Source: Methanocorpusculum sp.
GTDB taxonomy: Archaea > Halobacteriota > Methanomicrobia > Methanomicrobiales > Methanocorpusculaceae
Length of the DNA: 64,000 nucleotides
NCBI GenBank assembly: GCA_029987235.1
Contig: DALTWF010000002.1
Span: 27,774 to 91,773, forward strand
Direction: 5' to 3'
The notes under the pieces were generated by a model. It saw only the letters and a program-made list of their open reading frames with translations, ran no database searches and had not been told where the DNA came from. This document shows positions 33,701 through 42,661 of the stretch, piece by piece. A program made the position numbers and the translations under genes. Position 1 is the stretch's first letter; every line of letters begins with the position of its first letter.

Positions 33701-35938
33701 TTACGAGCAGCCGCTCCAGCCGCAGTGCTTGCAGATGCCCATGTTGCATCCCTCACCGAAATCAAGCACTTCGCCGCACTCGGGACAGCGGTTGACCTTC
33801 TTCTCGCCAGGCTTTTCTGCAGGAACAATACTCCATTTGTCCAGAGTTGCAATTGCCTGATTGGTTGCGGCAAGTTCAATGCACTTGCCCACAACATCCG
33901 CACAACTCATACCCTCGGAATTCTTGTTTTTGATTGCAGAAACACAGTTAACCTTTGCAAACTGCTTGACGAATTTCTCATACGGCACACCGTTTTGCAG
34001 ACCTGTACTGATACTGCGACCGAGAGCATTGCTGCTTGCCTCGCATCCTGCACCAACCGTTCTGATGAAAACCTCCATCGGCTTACCCTCAGGGGTAAGA
34101 TTGACCGTGATATACAACTGACAGCAGCCGGACTGTGCAAGGAAGGTGCGACCACTCATTTCACGCGGGCGCTTGAACTCGCCAAGAGACGGCAGATTCT
34201 TTACCGGAATGGACACAGTCTTCGGTGCTTCAGCCGGTGCCGGCTCATCCTTTTTCTCCTCCTTCTTTTCAAGAGCAAGAACAACATCCTCCCGTGAACC
34301 GGTTCTGTAAAGCGTCATGCCTTTAATGCCGCTCTCCCATGCAAGAAGAACAGCAGATGCAACATCCTCTTTTGTTGCCTTGTAAGGCATGTTAATCGTC
34401 TTGGAAATCGAGGCATGCACATGCTTCTGGAATGCAGCCTGCATTAAGACATGGTCTTTCCAGTTGATGTCAAGCGCAGTCTTAAACACCGCCTTAAAGG
34501 AAGCAGGCAGCCATGCAACATCCTGCACCGTACCGGTTTCATGCACATGGTTTACAACCTCCTCATGCTTTGCCTTTGCATCGGCTACACTGAAGTTCAT
34601 TTCAGCAAGCACACGGTCCAGTTCAGCTTCGAAATACGGGTGGACTAAAATGAACGTCTTGCCCACGGTGTTGCGTCTTGTGTATGCATAACTGAAGACC
34701 GGCTCGATACCCGAAGAACATCCGGCAAGAAGCGAGATTGTTCCGGTCGGGGCAATTGTTGTCATTGCCGCGTTTCTGATGATAATTCCTTTCTTGTCCC
34801 AGACACTGGCCTTGTATGCAGGGAATGTGCCCTTTTCCTTTCCAAGGCGCATGGACTCTTCAATTGCCACATCATTGATGCGCTTCATTACCGATTCGCA
34901 GAATGCACGTCCCTCTTCTGAGTCGTATGCAATCTTAAGCATCAGCATTGCATCATGGACACCCATTAAACCGAGACCAATCTTTCTCGTGCGGTTGGTG
35001 TTTTCCTTAATCTCCGGAATCGGGAAGACGTTTTTGGTAATGACCGAATCAAGGAAACGAACGGCCATCTTCGTCATCTTATCCAGATAATCCCAGTCGA
35101 TTCCGTTACCCTTAACAAATTTGGAGAGGTTGATGCTGCCAAGAACACAGGACTCAAACGGAAGGAGCGGCTGTTCGCCGCACGGGTTTGTTGTATCGAT
35201 GTCGCCCAGCTGCGGTGTCGGGTTTGCGCGGTTGATGGTGTCATAGAATAATATACCGGGTTCTCCGTTCTTCCATACACCTTCTACTATGCCGTCCCAG
35301 ATTTCGCCCACTGTCACATTGGTGCCATCGGTTGCGGTAAGCCAGACTTTGGAATATGCGCGCTCGGAAACGAGTTTCATGAACGCATCGGAGACCATGA
35401 TGGATATATTGAAATTGGAAAAATCCCCTTCCTTTGCCTTGCTCTTGATGAATTTCATAATGTCCGGGTGCCAGACATTTAAGATACCCATGTTTGCACC
35501 GCGTCTTCTGCCGCCCTGTTTTATGACATCAGTCGCCGCATTAAAGACGCGCATGAACGAGACCGGACCGGAGGCAACACCATCGGTACTGCGCACCGGT
35601 GCGCCTTCTGCACGGAGGTGGGAGAAATTGTAACCCGTTCCTCCTCCTGACTGGTGAATAATCGCACCCCAGCGTACTGCGTCAAAAATCTGCGGCAGGG
35701 AGTCGTTTACCGGCAGAGTAAAGCATGCGGACAGCTGTCCGAGCGGTGTTCCTGCGTTCATTAAAGTCGGCGAATTCGGCAGAAATGCCAGAGACGTCAT
35801 TGCTGCATAATATTCTTCAGTCTCGGACGCATTGTCGCCAAGCGCATCCGCAACACGGCGGCAGACGTCTTCAAACGTCTTTTCGCCGGTTCTGAAGTAC
35901 CTTGCAGCTAAGATGGAATCAACTACAGAGTCAGTCAT
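33701..35938 (-). CDS. nrdJ: Adenosylcobalamin-dependent (class II) ribonucleotide reductase
   Basis: 745 residues. It shows FLPNSPTLMNAGT, GQLSACFTLPVND (redox Cys), HQSGGGTGYNFS, NPCGEQPLLPFESC (active site), APTGTISLLAGCSSG and a C-terminal zinc-ribbon-like CPECGEVLDFG followed by CKHCGWSGC, which relays electrons. It reduces ribonucleotides using B12, which methanogens make. A ribosome-binding GGTTGATG lies just before the ATG, and TTTATAC near 35980 (minus strand) is a likely TATA box. It is divergent from the arginine decarboxylase gene. Confidence 0.94.
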   Translation of the reverse strand: MTDSVVDSILAARYFRTGEKTFEDVCRRVADALGDNASETEEYYAAMTSLAFLPNSPTLMNAGTPLGQLSACFTLPVNDSLPQIFDAVRWGAIIHQSGGGTGYNFSHLRAEGAPVRSTDGVASGPVSFMRVFNAATDVIKQGGRRRGANMGILNVWHPDIMKFIKSKAKEGDFSNFNISIMVSDAFMKLVSERAYSKVWLTATDGTNVTVGEIWDGIVEGVWKNGEPGILFYDTINRANPTPQLGDIDTTNPCGEQPLLPFESCVLGSINLSKFVKGNGIDWDYLDKMTKMAVRFLDSVITKNVFPIPEIKENTNRTRKIGLGLMGVHDAMLMLKIAYDSEEGRAFCESVMKRINDVAIEESMRLGKEKGTFPAYKASVWDKKGIIIRNAAMTTIAPTGTISLLAGCSSGIEPVFSYAYTRRNTVGKTFILVHPYFEAELDRVLAEMNFSVADAKAKHEEVVNHVHETGTVQDVAWLPASFKAVFKTALDINWKDHVLMQAAFQKHVHASISKTINMPYKATKEDVASAVLLAWESGIKGMTLYRTGSREDVVLALEKKEEKKDEPAPAEAPKTVSIPVKNLPSLGEFKRPREMSGRTFLAQSGCCQLYITVNLTPEGKPMEVFIRTVGAGCEASSNALGRSISTGLQNGVPYEKFVKQFAKVNCVSAIKNKNSEGMSCADVVGKCIELAATNQAIATLDKWSIVPAEKPGEKKVNRCPECGEVLDFGEGCNMGICKHCGWSGCS

Positions 35939-36119
35939 TACATCAACCTTTTGAGAATGTTTACTATTTGGCGGGAGGTGTATAAAGATTTGTTATTTGA
36001 TGTTTCAGCAGGTATTTATAGAGGGGTTGTCAGTGAGAAGGAACTGATTAAACAAATCTATTTCCAACCGGAGATGAAACAACAATTCTTAAGTCTTTTG
36101 ACTTGCAAATAATTTCGCA

Positions 36120-36614
36120 ATGGTATTGCCTAAAAAAGTGTTCTTCACCCGTGGCGTCGGAAAACATAAGGACCAGCTGGTCTCCTTTGAAATGGCGTTG
36201 CGTGACGCAAAAATCGCCCCCTTTAATCTGGTTTATGTATCATCGATTATGCCCCCTGATGCTGACATTGTTCCCCGCGAGGAAGGTCTGAAATATCTGC
36301 GTCAGGGAGAAGTTGTCTATTGTGTAATGGCGCGCAATTCATGCAATGAACCGGGCAGGATGATTGCATCTGCCATCGGTCTTGCGGTCCCGCAGATTCA
36401 TGACAGACATCACGGATATCTGTCAGAACAGCACTGCTTAGACCAGACGGCAGAGGAATGCGGTGCCTATGCGGAAGAACTTGCCAATGTGATGCTTCAG
36501 ACCATCATGGAGGACCAGTCAAAAATAGTAAAGACGGAACACATCAGTGTTGATGCGGTCTGTGAAAAAGATATGTGGACGACAACAATCGCAGCTGCGG
36601 TTTTTGTCTGCTGA
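36120..36614 (+). CDS. pdaD: Pyruvoyl-dependent arginine decarboxylase
   Basis: 164 residues, normal length. It has the self-cleavage site VYVSSIMPP (Ser41/Ser42): the chain splits between the two serines and the second becomes the pyruvoyl cofactor. It also has GEVVYCVMAR and the C-terminal WTTTIAAAVFVC. It makes agmatine, the first step of archaeal polyamine synthesis and agmatidine tRNA modification. The genome also encodes a PLP-type decarboxylase at 12.1 kb. Confidence 0.93.
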   Translation: MVLPKKVFFTRGVGKHKDQLVSFEMALRDAKIAPFNLVYVSSIMPPDADIVPREEGLKYLRQGEVVYCVMARNSCNEPGRMIASAIGLAVPQIHDRHHGYLSEQHCLDQTAEECGAYAEELANVMLQTIMEDQSKIVKTEHISVDAVCEKDMWTTTIAAAVFVC

Positions 36615-36620
36615 CCTCTC

Positions 36621-36628
36621 TTTTTTTT
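36621..36628. terminator. T-tract at a convergent gene junction
   Basis: Eight T residues shortly after the pdaD stop, abutting the Pelota stop codon on the other strand. Confidence 0.45.
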
Positions 36629-37658
36629 AGTTTACCTTAAACCGCAGAAGTGCAGCAACTCCGCCAAGCCCCGTCAGCCGCTCACCCGGCTCAAAGGAAC
36701 TTGAAAGTACGACAACTTTTGCGCCGGCTGCTTCCGCCTCTTCAATAAACTGTGCGACACCGGCATCGCGGATAAGCGTGTCAACAACCAGGAATGTTTC
36801 TACCGCGCCGAAATCAACCGCTGTCTGTACTTCTGCCATACCGTAGGCCACTGCCCCGTTTTGTCCGATGCGCATAAACACCTCATCCATAAAGGAAACC
36901 TCGCGTGCAAGCTGGACATCTTCTGCAAGCCGGTTTAACACCCCGTTGCCGATTGCTTCAAGAACCGCACCGCGGCCTGACCTGCGGGTATCTGCTGCAA
37001 GCATCTTTGCTGCAAGGTCCGGATTGTTGTTTTTCACATACTGCAGGAAATCATCTTTGACAAAACCCGGACCTGCTACTACAATATTTCCGGTGACTTT
37101 GGATAAAACATCAAGCGCCGCGGCAAAAAGTCCCTGGCGCGAATCAAGCCCTGCGGTTTTTCCGCTTCCAAGCGTAAATGAGGTAACCTTTTCAGGACCA
37201 TACTGGCGCACGCGGTAGATTTCAATCTCACCGTCTTCAACGGCTGCTATGTGCACAAGCCCCTGACTTGATGCACTTTTCGCCCGTTCGATTCTGTCAA
37301 GGTCTACCGCTTTCCACTGTTTCACGACCGATATTTCATAGCCGGTCTCAACATTCAGCGTATGGTGCTGACCGAGGTCCGGACCGAAAGTAATGACACC
37401 GAATACACGAAGCCGGTTTGCATCCGGAGTGAACTCGGCTTTTTCAACACAGACGCCGATGCGCACCGGACGCTTTTCCAGCTTTTCCGCACGGAGTTTG
37501 TCTGCGGGGGCATCCACTGTCCGAAGCGTTACTGCGTAAACAGTATCGCCTGGTCCGATTAGATGGGAAAGGTGCCACAGGTCATCCAGGGATTCTGCGG
37601 TTAATTTGTATTCACCGAATCCGTCCCGCTTTAAGGGTTCTGCCGGTTCTGCTTTCAT
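36627..37658 (-). CDS. pelA: mRNA surveillance protein Pelota
   Basis: 343 residues with the three Pelota/aRF1 domains: an N-terminal SmL-like domain (GEYKLTAESLDDLWHLSHLI), a central eRF1-2-like domain without the GGQ loop, and a C-terminal L7Ae-like domain (DTLIRD, ending GGVAALLRFKV). With aEF1A or ABCE1 it splits stalled ribosomes. It overlaps rqcH by 4 bp on the same strand, making a two-gene ribosome-rescue operon. Confidence 0.93.
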   Translation of the reverse strand: MKAEPAEPLKRDGFGEYKLTAESLDDLWHLSHLIGPGDTVYAVTLRTVDAPADKLRAEKLEKRPVRIGVCVEKAEFTPDANRLRVFGVITFGPDLGQHHTLNVETGYEISVVKQWKAVDLDRIERAKSASSQGLVHIAAVEDGEIEIYRVRQYGPEKVTSFTLGSGKTAGLDSRQGLFAAALDVLSKVTGNIVVAGPGFVKDDFLQYVKNNNPDLAAKMLAADTRRSGRGAVLEAIGNGVLNRLAEDVQLAREVSFMDEVFMRIGQNGAVAYGMAEVQTAVDFGAVETFLVVDTLIRDAGVAQFIEEAEAAGAKVVVLSSSFEPGERLTGLGGVAALLRFKVN

Positions 37659-39550
37659 GAAATAAGGTTAGAGCCCCCGGGAGGAACAAAAGCAGCTACG
37701 CTTTCGGTGTTCAGTACGGCTTTCAGTGCTTTCTCCTCTGCATCAGGCAGGGCATCGCGTAATTTCCGAAGCACCTTCTTTGCCACATCGTTTCCTTCAA
37801 AGGTACCGGGTCGAAGCCGAACTGAGACTTTTGTCTTTCCTTCGATAACGGAAGGAACACCGCCGAGCACGGCCAGGTTCGGCTCGGTCATGATGCCGAT
37901 GGCAACTTCAAGCGGCACATCTTTGTAAATCGTGCGTTCCCCGCGGATGATGAACGAACCATGGGCAACGAATTCACCGGCTTCAGGAGTCTTGCTTACC
38001 TGGTTAGGCTGTGCGCAGATTACGTTGCCTGATGCAGCGCCTCCGGACCACATACGCGAATAGGATGCGGCAAACTGCACCGCTTCATCCATGTGTTCCG
38101 TATGGCCTTTGACAAGGACAACGGATGCACCAAACACATCGGCATGCAGAAACGTGTCGCGTCCTTCCATGTATTTTTTTACCAGTTCCTCATTTTGGTC
38201 CGCATTCCGCCCGCCGATTACAAGTACTCCGTCCGTGGTCTCCATCCACCGGAAGCGGTGATACCATTTCGGCTTTAATTTACCCGGGCCGGCCGCTTTT
38301 TTCGGCGCCGCATGCTTTACGCCCGCCTCCATTGCTTTGAGCGCGCCCTCTTTCTTGCGGCGGAATTTTTTCACCACTTCGCTGTACCGGCCGGCGTTTG
38401 CCTCAAGGGTTTCATGCACATAAATGACCGGCCGCAGTTTTTCGCCAAGGTCTAAAGTAACCGCCGCATTTTCCGCATCAACAGACACAATCCGTTTTGC
38501 GGCAGGAAGGTCGCTTGATTTCAGAACACGGCCGATATCCTGCCATGACATCTTTTTGCTTGCCGCATCCAGAATCAGAATAGTTTCCATAACCTCACTG
38601 TAATGCGCGTAAATAATATCGGAGGTTTCTTTTGCCTCGGCGATTTTACGCTCGAATTTTTTCAGTGCCTCGTTCTGCTGGGCTAATATGCGCTCTTCTT
38701 TGGACAGTTTCTTTTTGGTTTCAAGCACTTTTTCCGCAACGAATTTCGGATAATATGCTTCAAGCGCCGCAGAAAAGGAGTCAAACCGCTCTTTTGGCTC
38801 GCGTGCGGGGGAGACAAAGGGAAATGCCCCTTTTTCATCAATAAATCCTGCGGTTCCAAGTGATGAAAGCCAGGTTTTCATTGCATTGTAAACCGGAAGA
38901 AGCTGCGCATCGTCAGAATATTTACAGGGCATGTTTTTGGCAACGCCTGATAGCCGGCAGATTTCTTCAGACGGAACACCGCCAAGCTTCAGTTTTACTG
39001 CAAGGGCGCGGACAATATCGTTTTCTTCTTCGGTGATAAGCGTCTTGAACTCTTCAAAGGAGAGGTCGCAAGGGTCTTTTGCGGTCAGTTCATACTGCTC
39101 GCCCGGAACAATATTTCGTTCGCGGAACCGTTTCTGTGAGAGTGCACTCTGAATTATTCCCGCCTGATTCGTCAGAATCAGGTTTCCCTCGTCAAACATT
39201 TCGATGACAAGATTGTATTCGGACGGACCTTTTCCGATGGTAAACACAAGCACACGCTCGATTCCTTTCTGAAAAATACTGAGTACCTTGCCTCCTTCGA
39301 CATATTTGCGCAGGTACATTGAGTATCCGGACGGATTTTTCGGTGCGGGGGGGAGTTCTTTTACGAGATGGGCGCGGGAACCTGCAGCGGCATACAAAAG
39401 CAGTCGCTTTTTATTTTCACCGTTTAAGCGGAAGCCGAATTCAGTGGGGCTGTATTGGTATATTTTCCCTATCCAGAGCGGGAGTTCGCCTGAAAGTTCC
39501 CTGCATACCGCACGCAGGTCAACTCCGCTCATTCCAGAAAGTATTGCCAT
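37655..39550 (-). CDS. rqcH: Ribosome quality-control protein RqcH (NEMF/Tae2 family)
   Basis: 631 residues. NFACT-N covers about 1-240 (MSGVDLRAVCRELS, then FRERNIVPG). A helix-hairpin and coiled-coil middle covers about 270-430. NFACT-R covers about 440-560 (WYHRFRWMETTDGVLVIGG, then NEELVKKYM). The family binds obstructed 50S subunits and recruits tRNA to add C-terminal alanine tails. It is first in an operon with Pelota, which splits the ribosome, so the order of genes mirrors the pathway. Confidence 0.92.
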   Translation of the reverse strand: MAILSGMSGVDLRAVCRELSGELPLWIGKIYQYSPTEFGFRLNGENKKRLLLYAAAGSRAHLVKELPPAPKNPSGYSMYLRKYVEGGKVLSIFQKGIERVLVFTIGKGPSEYNLVIEMFDEGNLILTNQAGIIQSALSQKRFRERNIVPGEQYELTAKDPCDLSFEEFKTLITEEENDIVRALAVKLKLGGVPSEEICRLSGVAKNMPCKYSDDAQLLPVYNAMKTWLSSLGTAGFIDEKGAFPFVSPAREPKERFDSFSAALEAYYPKFVAEKVLETKKKLSKEERILAQQNEALKKFERKIAEAKETSDIIYAHYSEVMETILILDAASKKMSWQDIGRVLKSSDLPAAKRIVSVDAENAAVTLDLGEKLRPVIYVHETLEANAGRYSEVVKKFRRKKEGALKAMEAGVKHAAPKKAAGPGKLKPKWYHRFRWMETTDGVLVIGGRNADQNEELVKKYMEGRDTFLHADVFGASVVLVKGHTEHMDEAVQFAASYSRMWSGGAASGNVICAQPNQVSKTPEAGEFVAHGSFIIRGERTIYKDVPLEVAIGIMTEPNLAVLGGVPSVIEGKTKVSVRLRPGTFEGNDVAKKVLRKLRDALPDAEEKALKAVLNTESVAAFVPPGGSNLIS

Positions 39551-39610
39551 ATGTAAATGTATTGGCTTTGAAAGAATAAAAGAACGTAAGGTAGGAACGG
39601 AAAAAAAAGG

Positions 39611-40507
39611 TTATGCGGTTTCGTTAACCGGTGACGTTACATTTAATGCTGCAGTCTGTGTCTCTTGCGGAGTTTCAACAGGCTCGTTTCCTGCATCAAA
39701 CGGTTTATCCTCATATTTTGACGGGTCTTTTACGTACACTTCCACCGTAAATCCGCTTGACTCATCCGGTGCGCTGAATATCTCATGGAATCCGGCCTTT
39801 TGCATCTGGGCGGTGAATGTGCCCGGATTTGCTTTTCCATCAACATACACGCCGCAGATTACTGTATCAACCCTGTTTTTGAAGAACTCGCTTTCTTTCT
39901 GGATAACTGTGTGTTCACTGCCGACAATGGTCATAATTATAGTTAAATTGGTCTTTTTGGAAAAACCTGCATTGTCTGCAACCTCTTCAAAGGTGGTTGT
40001 ATCGACCAGTACGGTATTTTCACGCGGTATTGCAGTTACATGGTTGCTTAAGATATTGTTTGAGACCTGCATCTCAATCTTATCCGTGCCGTAGGCAATC
40101 GCTTTTTCAAGGAAGGTGCAGCGCAGATTGTTGGTTTCCAGGGTTTTTAACAGCCCAGGCTGCAGATACGGGTTCGGTTCAATGGATACCTGGTCCAGAG
40201 GATAGATAAGTTTGTCATTGATATAGGCCGAAACCGCGCCGATTCCGCATCCTGCTTCGATAACCGGGTTGTCATTAGGCATATATTTATCTATTGCCTC
40301 GTAAAGCACCGGCTCGTAGTCATTCGGTTTCAGAAGAAGCATCCAGATTATATCATTGGATATATAATTCGGATCAACCGAGATAATATTTCCCCGGATT
40401 TTGACCTCGTTTGGGGTCGGATTTAACTCTGATATACAGCCTGAACTGCAGACTGCAAAGAGGAGCAGAAATGCAAGGGCCGCACAAAGCCATGAAGATT
40501 TGTACAT
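39611..40507 (-). CDS. Lipoprotein with an FkbM-like methyltransferase fold
   Basis: 298 residues. The N-terminus is a lipoprotein signal (hydrophobic 9-19, lipobox ending SSGC, Cys24). The body reads as a Rossmann methyltransferase: motif I PVIEAGCGIGAVSAYI (81-96), then SIEPNPYLQPGLL (about 107), as in FkbM proteins, and a Thr/Pro/Gln-rich tail. An S-adenosylmethionine enzyme outside the membrane would lack cofactor. It may therefore bind another ligand, act before export, or have lost catalysis. It has its own TATA box (AAATATATAG, 40528-40537) and is not in an operon. Confidence 0.65.
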   Translation of the reverse strand: MYKSSWLCAALAFLLLFAVCSSGCISELNPTPNEVKIRGNIISVDPNYISNDIIWMLLLKPNDYEPVLYEAIDKYMPNDNPVIEAGCGIGAVSAYINDKLIYPLDQVSIEPNPYLQPGLLKTLETNNLRCTFLEKAIAYGTDKIEMQVSNNILSNHVTAIPRENTVLVDTTTFEEVADNAGFSKKTNLTIIMTIVGSEHTVIQKESEFFKNRVDTVICGVYVDGKANPGTFTAQMQKAGFHEIFSAPDESSGFTVEVYVKDPSKYEDKPFDAGNEPVETPQETQTAALNVTSPVNETA

Positions 40508-40566
40508 GATACTAAACTATTTGTGCGCTATATATTTAGTATTACCCCTTGGGAAAATCCCGCCGG

Positions 40567-40577
40567 AAAAAAAAAAA
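40567..40577 (-). terminator. T-tract terminator
   Basis: Eleven A residues on the + strand, directly after the stop of the flavin-binding protein gene on the minus strand. Confidence 0.5.
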
Positions 40578-40580
40578 GGA

Positions 40581-40985
40581 TTAGTAAATTTTTCCGCCGG
40601 CGTTTGCGCCCGGCATGCAGGTGAAGATTTCCTTAACCGAGATGACAACAAGTTCCTTGCACGGATATGCTCCGGGCTTTTTGCTTTCAAGCATCTCGCG
40701 CATTGCCTTGTGTTCGGGGGTGTCACGCATAAGTTCTGCGGTTCCCTTAAGCTGGAAACAGTTTCCTATTTCGCGGTTCCAGACAAGGACGGATACCTGC
40801 GGGTTTTCCTTAATGTTTGCAATCGTCTTGTTCATGAAGTTGTTTGCAATCAGAATTTTGTCATCGTTAATCATAACTGCACCCATCGGAGCAACGTTGG
40901 GAACACCTGCCTTTGATGCGGTTGCAAGATGAAGAACACCGACTTTTTTTGCCTGTTCGATTAATTCTGCTGGAATTTGTACCAT
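40581..40985 (-). CDS. Pyridoxamine-phosphate-oxidase-like flavoprotein
   Basis: 134 residues with the split beta-barrel of FMN-binding oxidases (GVLHLATASKAGVPNVAPMG, then NPQVSVLVWN). It probably uses FMN or F420; substrate unknown. An in-frame ATG at 41033 would add 16 residues. I prefer 40985 because CATACTAT lies 3 bp before it and a TATA-like GCATTTTTACAT is about 20 bp further upstream, giving a near-leaderless mRNA, whereas the longer start has no such signals. Confidence 0.8.
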   Translation of the reverse strand: MVQIPAELIEQAKKVGVLHLATASKAGVPNVAPMGAVMINDDKILIANNFMNKTIANIKENPQVSVLVWNREIGNCFQLKGTAELMRDTPEHKAMREMLESKKPGAYPCKELVVISVKEIFTCMPGANAGGKIY

Positions 40986-41039
40986 AAAATAGTATGGGAT
41001 GTAAAAATGCTTAAGGTTTTGGGAGACAGGCAAAAAAAG

Positions 41040-42215
41040 TTAAACCGTTTTCCTCAGAATACCCCATCTTACAGCCGTAAACAACCCGTGAAGTTTTTCC
41101 GTCCCCCGTCTGCGGTTTGCAATATGCACAACAGGGTCGGTGACTGCAAGTTTTCCCTCGGCGTCAAATGTGGAAACCGCTCCGTGTCCGCATACGAGTC
41201 TGATGAACCGCCCTGACTTTTTCAGTTCAGCATCCAGTTCTTTTGCAAGGGCAAAAAGATCCGTACGCTCCTCGGTTGCAAGTCTGCTGTTGATATTGAC
41301 TGATGTAATCAGGTAATCCGGAATCGCACCGAAAATCAGCCGCGGACGTGAAAGCGATGCCATATTCAAAATAGCATCGCTTGTAAACAGTAGACCGAAC
41401 TTCGGCTCATAGTAGAACAACTGTCCTGCGAGGTGTCCTCCGCGGCTTTCGATAACCTCAAAATGCAGACCTGCAAAATCAATCGTATCAATGACAGGAA
41501 ACGCCCCGCGCGAAAAAAGCGGCACGGTTTTTGCAAGGATAATGTCTTCCGGTATGTTTATCTGCGAAATCGTATTGATATTCAGAGTGTAGGTCCGCAC
41601 AAGTTTTTTGAAATTATTCACCGCAGCAAATCCGCGCGAACCGCTTTGCAGCAGCTCTTTGGTAACAGGATGCATATACGCCGGACACGGCATGAATCCT
41701 GCCATACCTACATGGTCTGCATCACCATGAGTAATAAGAAGCATTTTCACATCGTCAAAGGAGCCGAGACCCAGACGGACCAGTGTCATTACCCAGTCAT
41801 CATAATTGACACCATATCCTGCATCAATCATCAGTTTTCCTTTTGGCGTCTGGAAAATATGCAGGCATCCGCCTCCCGGGGGCTGCAGCGTCCAAAGTGT
41901 AATCTCCTTGGAAAGCTGAATCTTCTGACAGTCAGCATAGAAATTTCTGCCCTTGTTTCCGTAAAGGTACAGACCAATACTCTGGACAATCCATTTTACC
42001 TCTTTCGGACGCTTGCCGAGTCTGGTTACCAGTTCCTGAATCGTTTCCTCTGTATCCCTGAAATACTGCTCAAGTTTTTCTTTTGACAGTGTTGTCAGAT
42101 ACGGTAAAATCTTCTTCTTATATGAGGGTGTGATATATTTCATCACACCTTTTCTTTCTCCATTCAGATTCTGCTGCGTCATTTTCGGGTTTCTATGTGT
42201 TACATTGGGTTTCAT
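41040..42215 (-). CDS. Metallo-beta-lactamase-fold hydrolase
   Basis: 391 residues. About 105 residues with a charged helical region precede an MBL fold: MIDAGYGVNYDDW, the metal motif THGDADHVG (His163, Asp165, Asp167, His168; Asp replaces the second His of HxHxDH, as in ComEC-like members), LFTSDAIL and VCGHG near the end. It hydrolyses an ester or phosphodiester; substrate unknown. A TATA-like TTTATTTC sits at the annotated ATG itself, so translation may instead start at Met25 (42143), which follows AAAGGTGTG. Confidence 0.75.
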   Translation of the reverse strand: MKPNVTHRNPKMTQQNLNGERKGVMKYITPSYKKKILPYLTTLSKEKLEQYFRDTEETIQELVTRLGKRPKEVKWIVQSIGLYLYGNKGRNFYADCQKIQLSKEITLWTLQPPGGGCLHIFQTPKGKLMIDAGYGVNYDDWVMTLVRLGLGSFDDVKMLLITHGDADHVGMAGFMPCPAYMHPVTKELLQSGSRGFAAVNNFKKLVRTYTLNINTISQINIPEDIILAKTVPLFSRGAFPVIDTIDFAGLHFEVIESRGGHLAGQLFYYEPKFGLLFTSDAILNMASLSRPRLIFGAIPDYLITSVNINSRLATEERTDLFALAKELDAELKKSGRFIRLVCGHGAVSTFDAEGKLAVTDPVVHIANRRRGTEKLHGLFTAVRWGILRKTV

Positions 42216-42295
42216 GAAATAAAGGATTTGTGGTCATATCCTGCATCAAGCATTTATTCAGGTTTTTATTGTTCAAAATCCAATATATACATACT

Positions 42296-42661
42296 ATGCA
42301 TGGTGGAGAAGAGATATTCAAATATAAACAGTGCCTCATCCTGCGCACGGATTTAAAAATGAGCTGCGGAAAAATGTGTGCCCAGGCGGCTCATGCCTCA
42401 ATCAGTTCCTTTGAAAAAACCTCGCTTGCAGATAAAAAAGAGTGGATGCGTGAAGGTATGAAAAAAGTCGCTTTAAAAGCACCGGATGAGATGACGCTGT
42501 ACAAATTAAAGGCGCAGGCGGAGTTAATCGGCGTTCCCTGCGCGTTGATTATTGATGCGGGAATGACGGAAATTGCACCCGGTTCGGTTACTGCTCTTGG
42601 AATCGGACCTGCCAAGCGCGAGACAATGGATAAAATCACCGCCGACCTGAAACTGCTATGA
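42296..42661 (+). CDS. pth2: Peptidyl-tRNA hydrolase (Pth2 family)
   Basis: 121 residues from the preferred start: KYKQCLILRTDLKMSCGKMCAQAAHAS, then LIIDAGMTEIAPGSVTALGIGP, typical of archaeal/eukaryal Pth2. It releases tRNA from dropped-off peptidyl-tRNAs. An upstream ATG (42230) would add 22 hydrophobic residues not found in the family, and a TTTTTATT box at 42263-42270 places transcription near 42293, so 42296 is chosen. It overlaps truD by 4 bp. Confidence 0.9.
   Translation: MHGGEEIFKYKQCLILRTDLKMSCGKMCAQAAHASISSFEKTSLADKKEWMREGMKKVALKAPDEMTLYKLKAQAELIGVPCALIIDAGMTEIAPGSVTALGIGPAKRETMDKITADLKLL

Noticed and set aside
40986..41033. Longer start for the pyridoxamine-oxidase-like protein
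   Set aside because: The extra 16 residues are atypical and the promoter-like CATACTAT sits just before the shorter start.
42230..42295. Longer start for Pth2
   Set aside because: Adds a hydrophobic, Phe/Ile-rich extension unlike the family and covers the promoter region.
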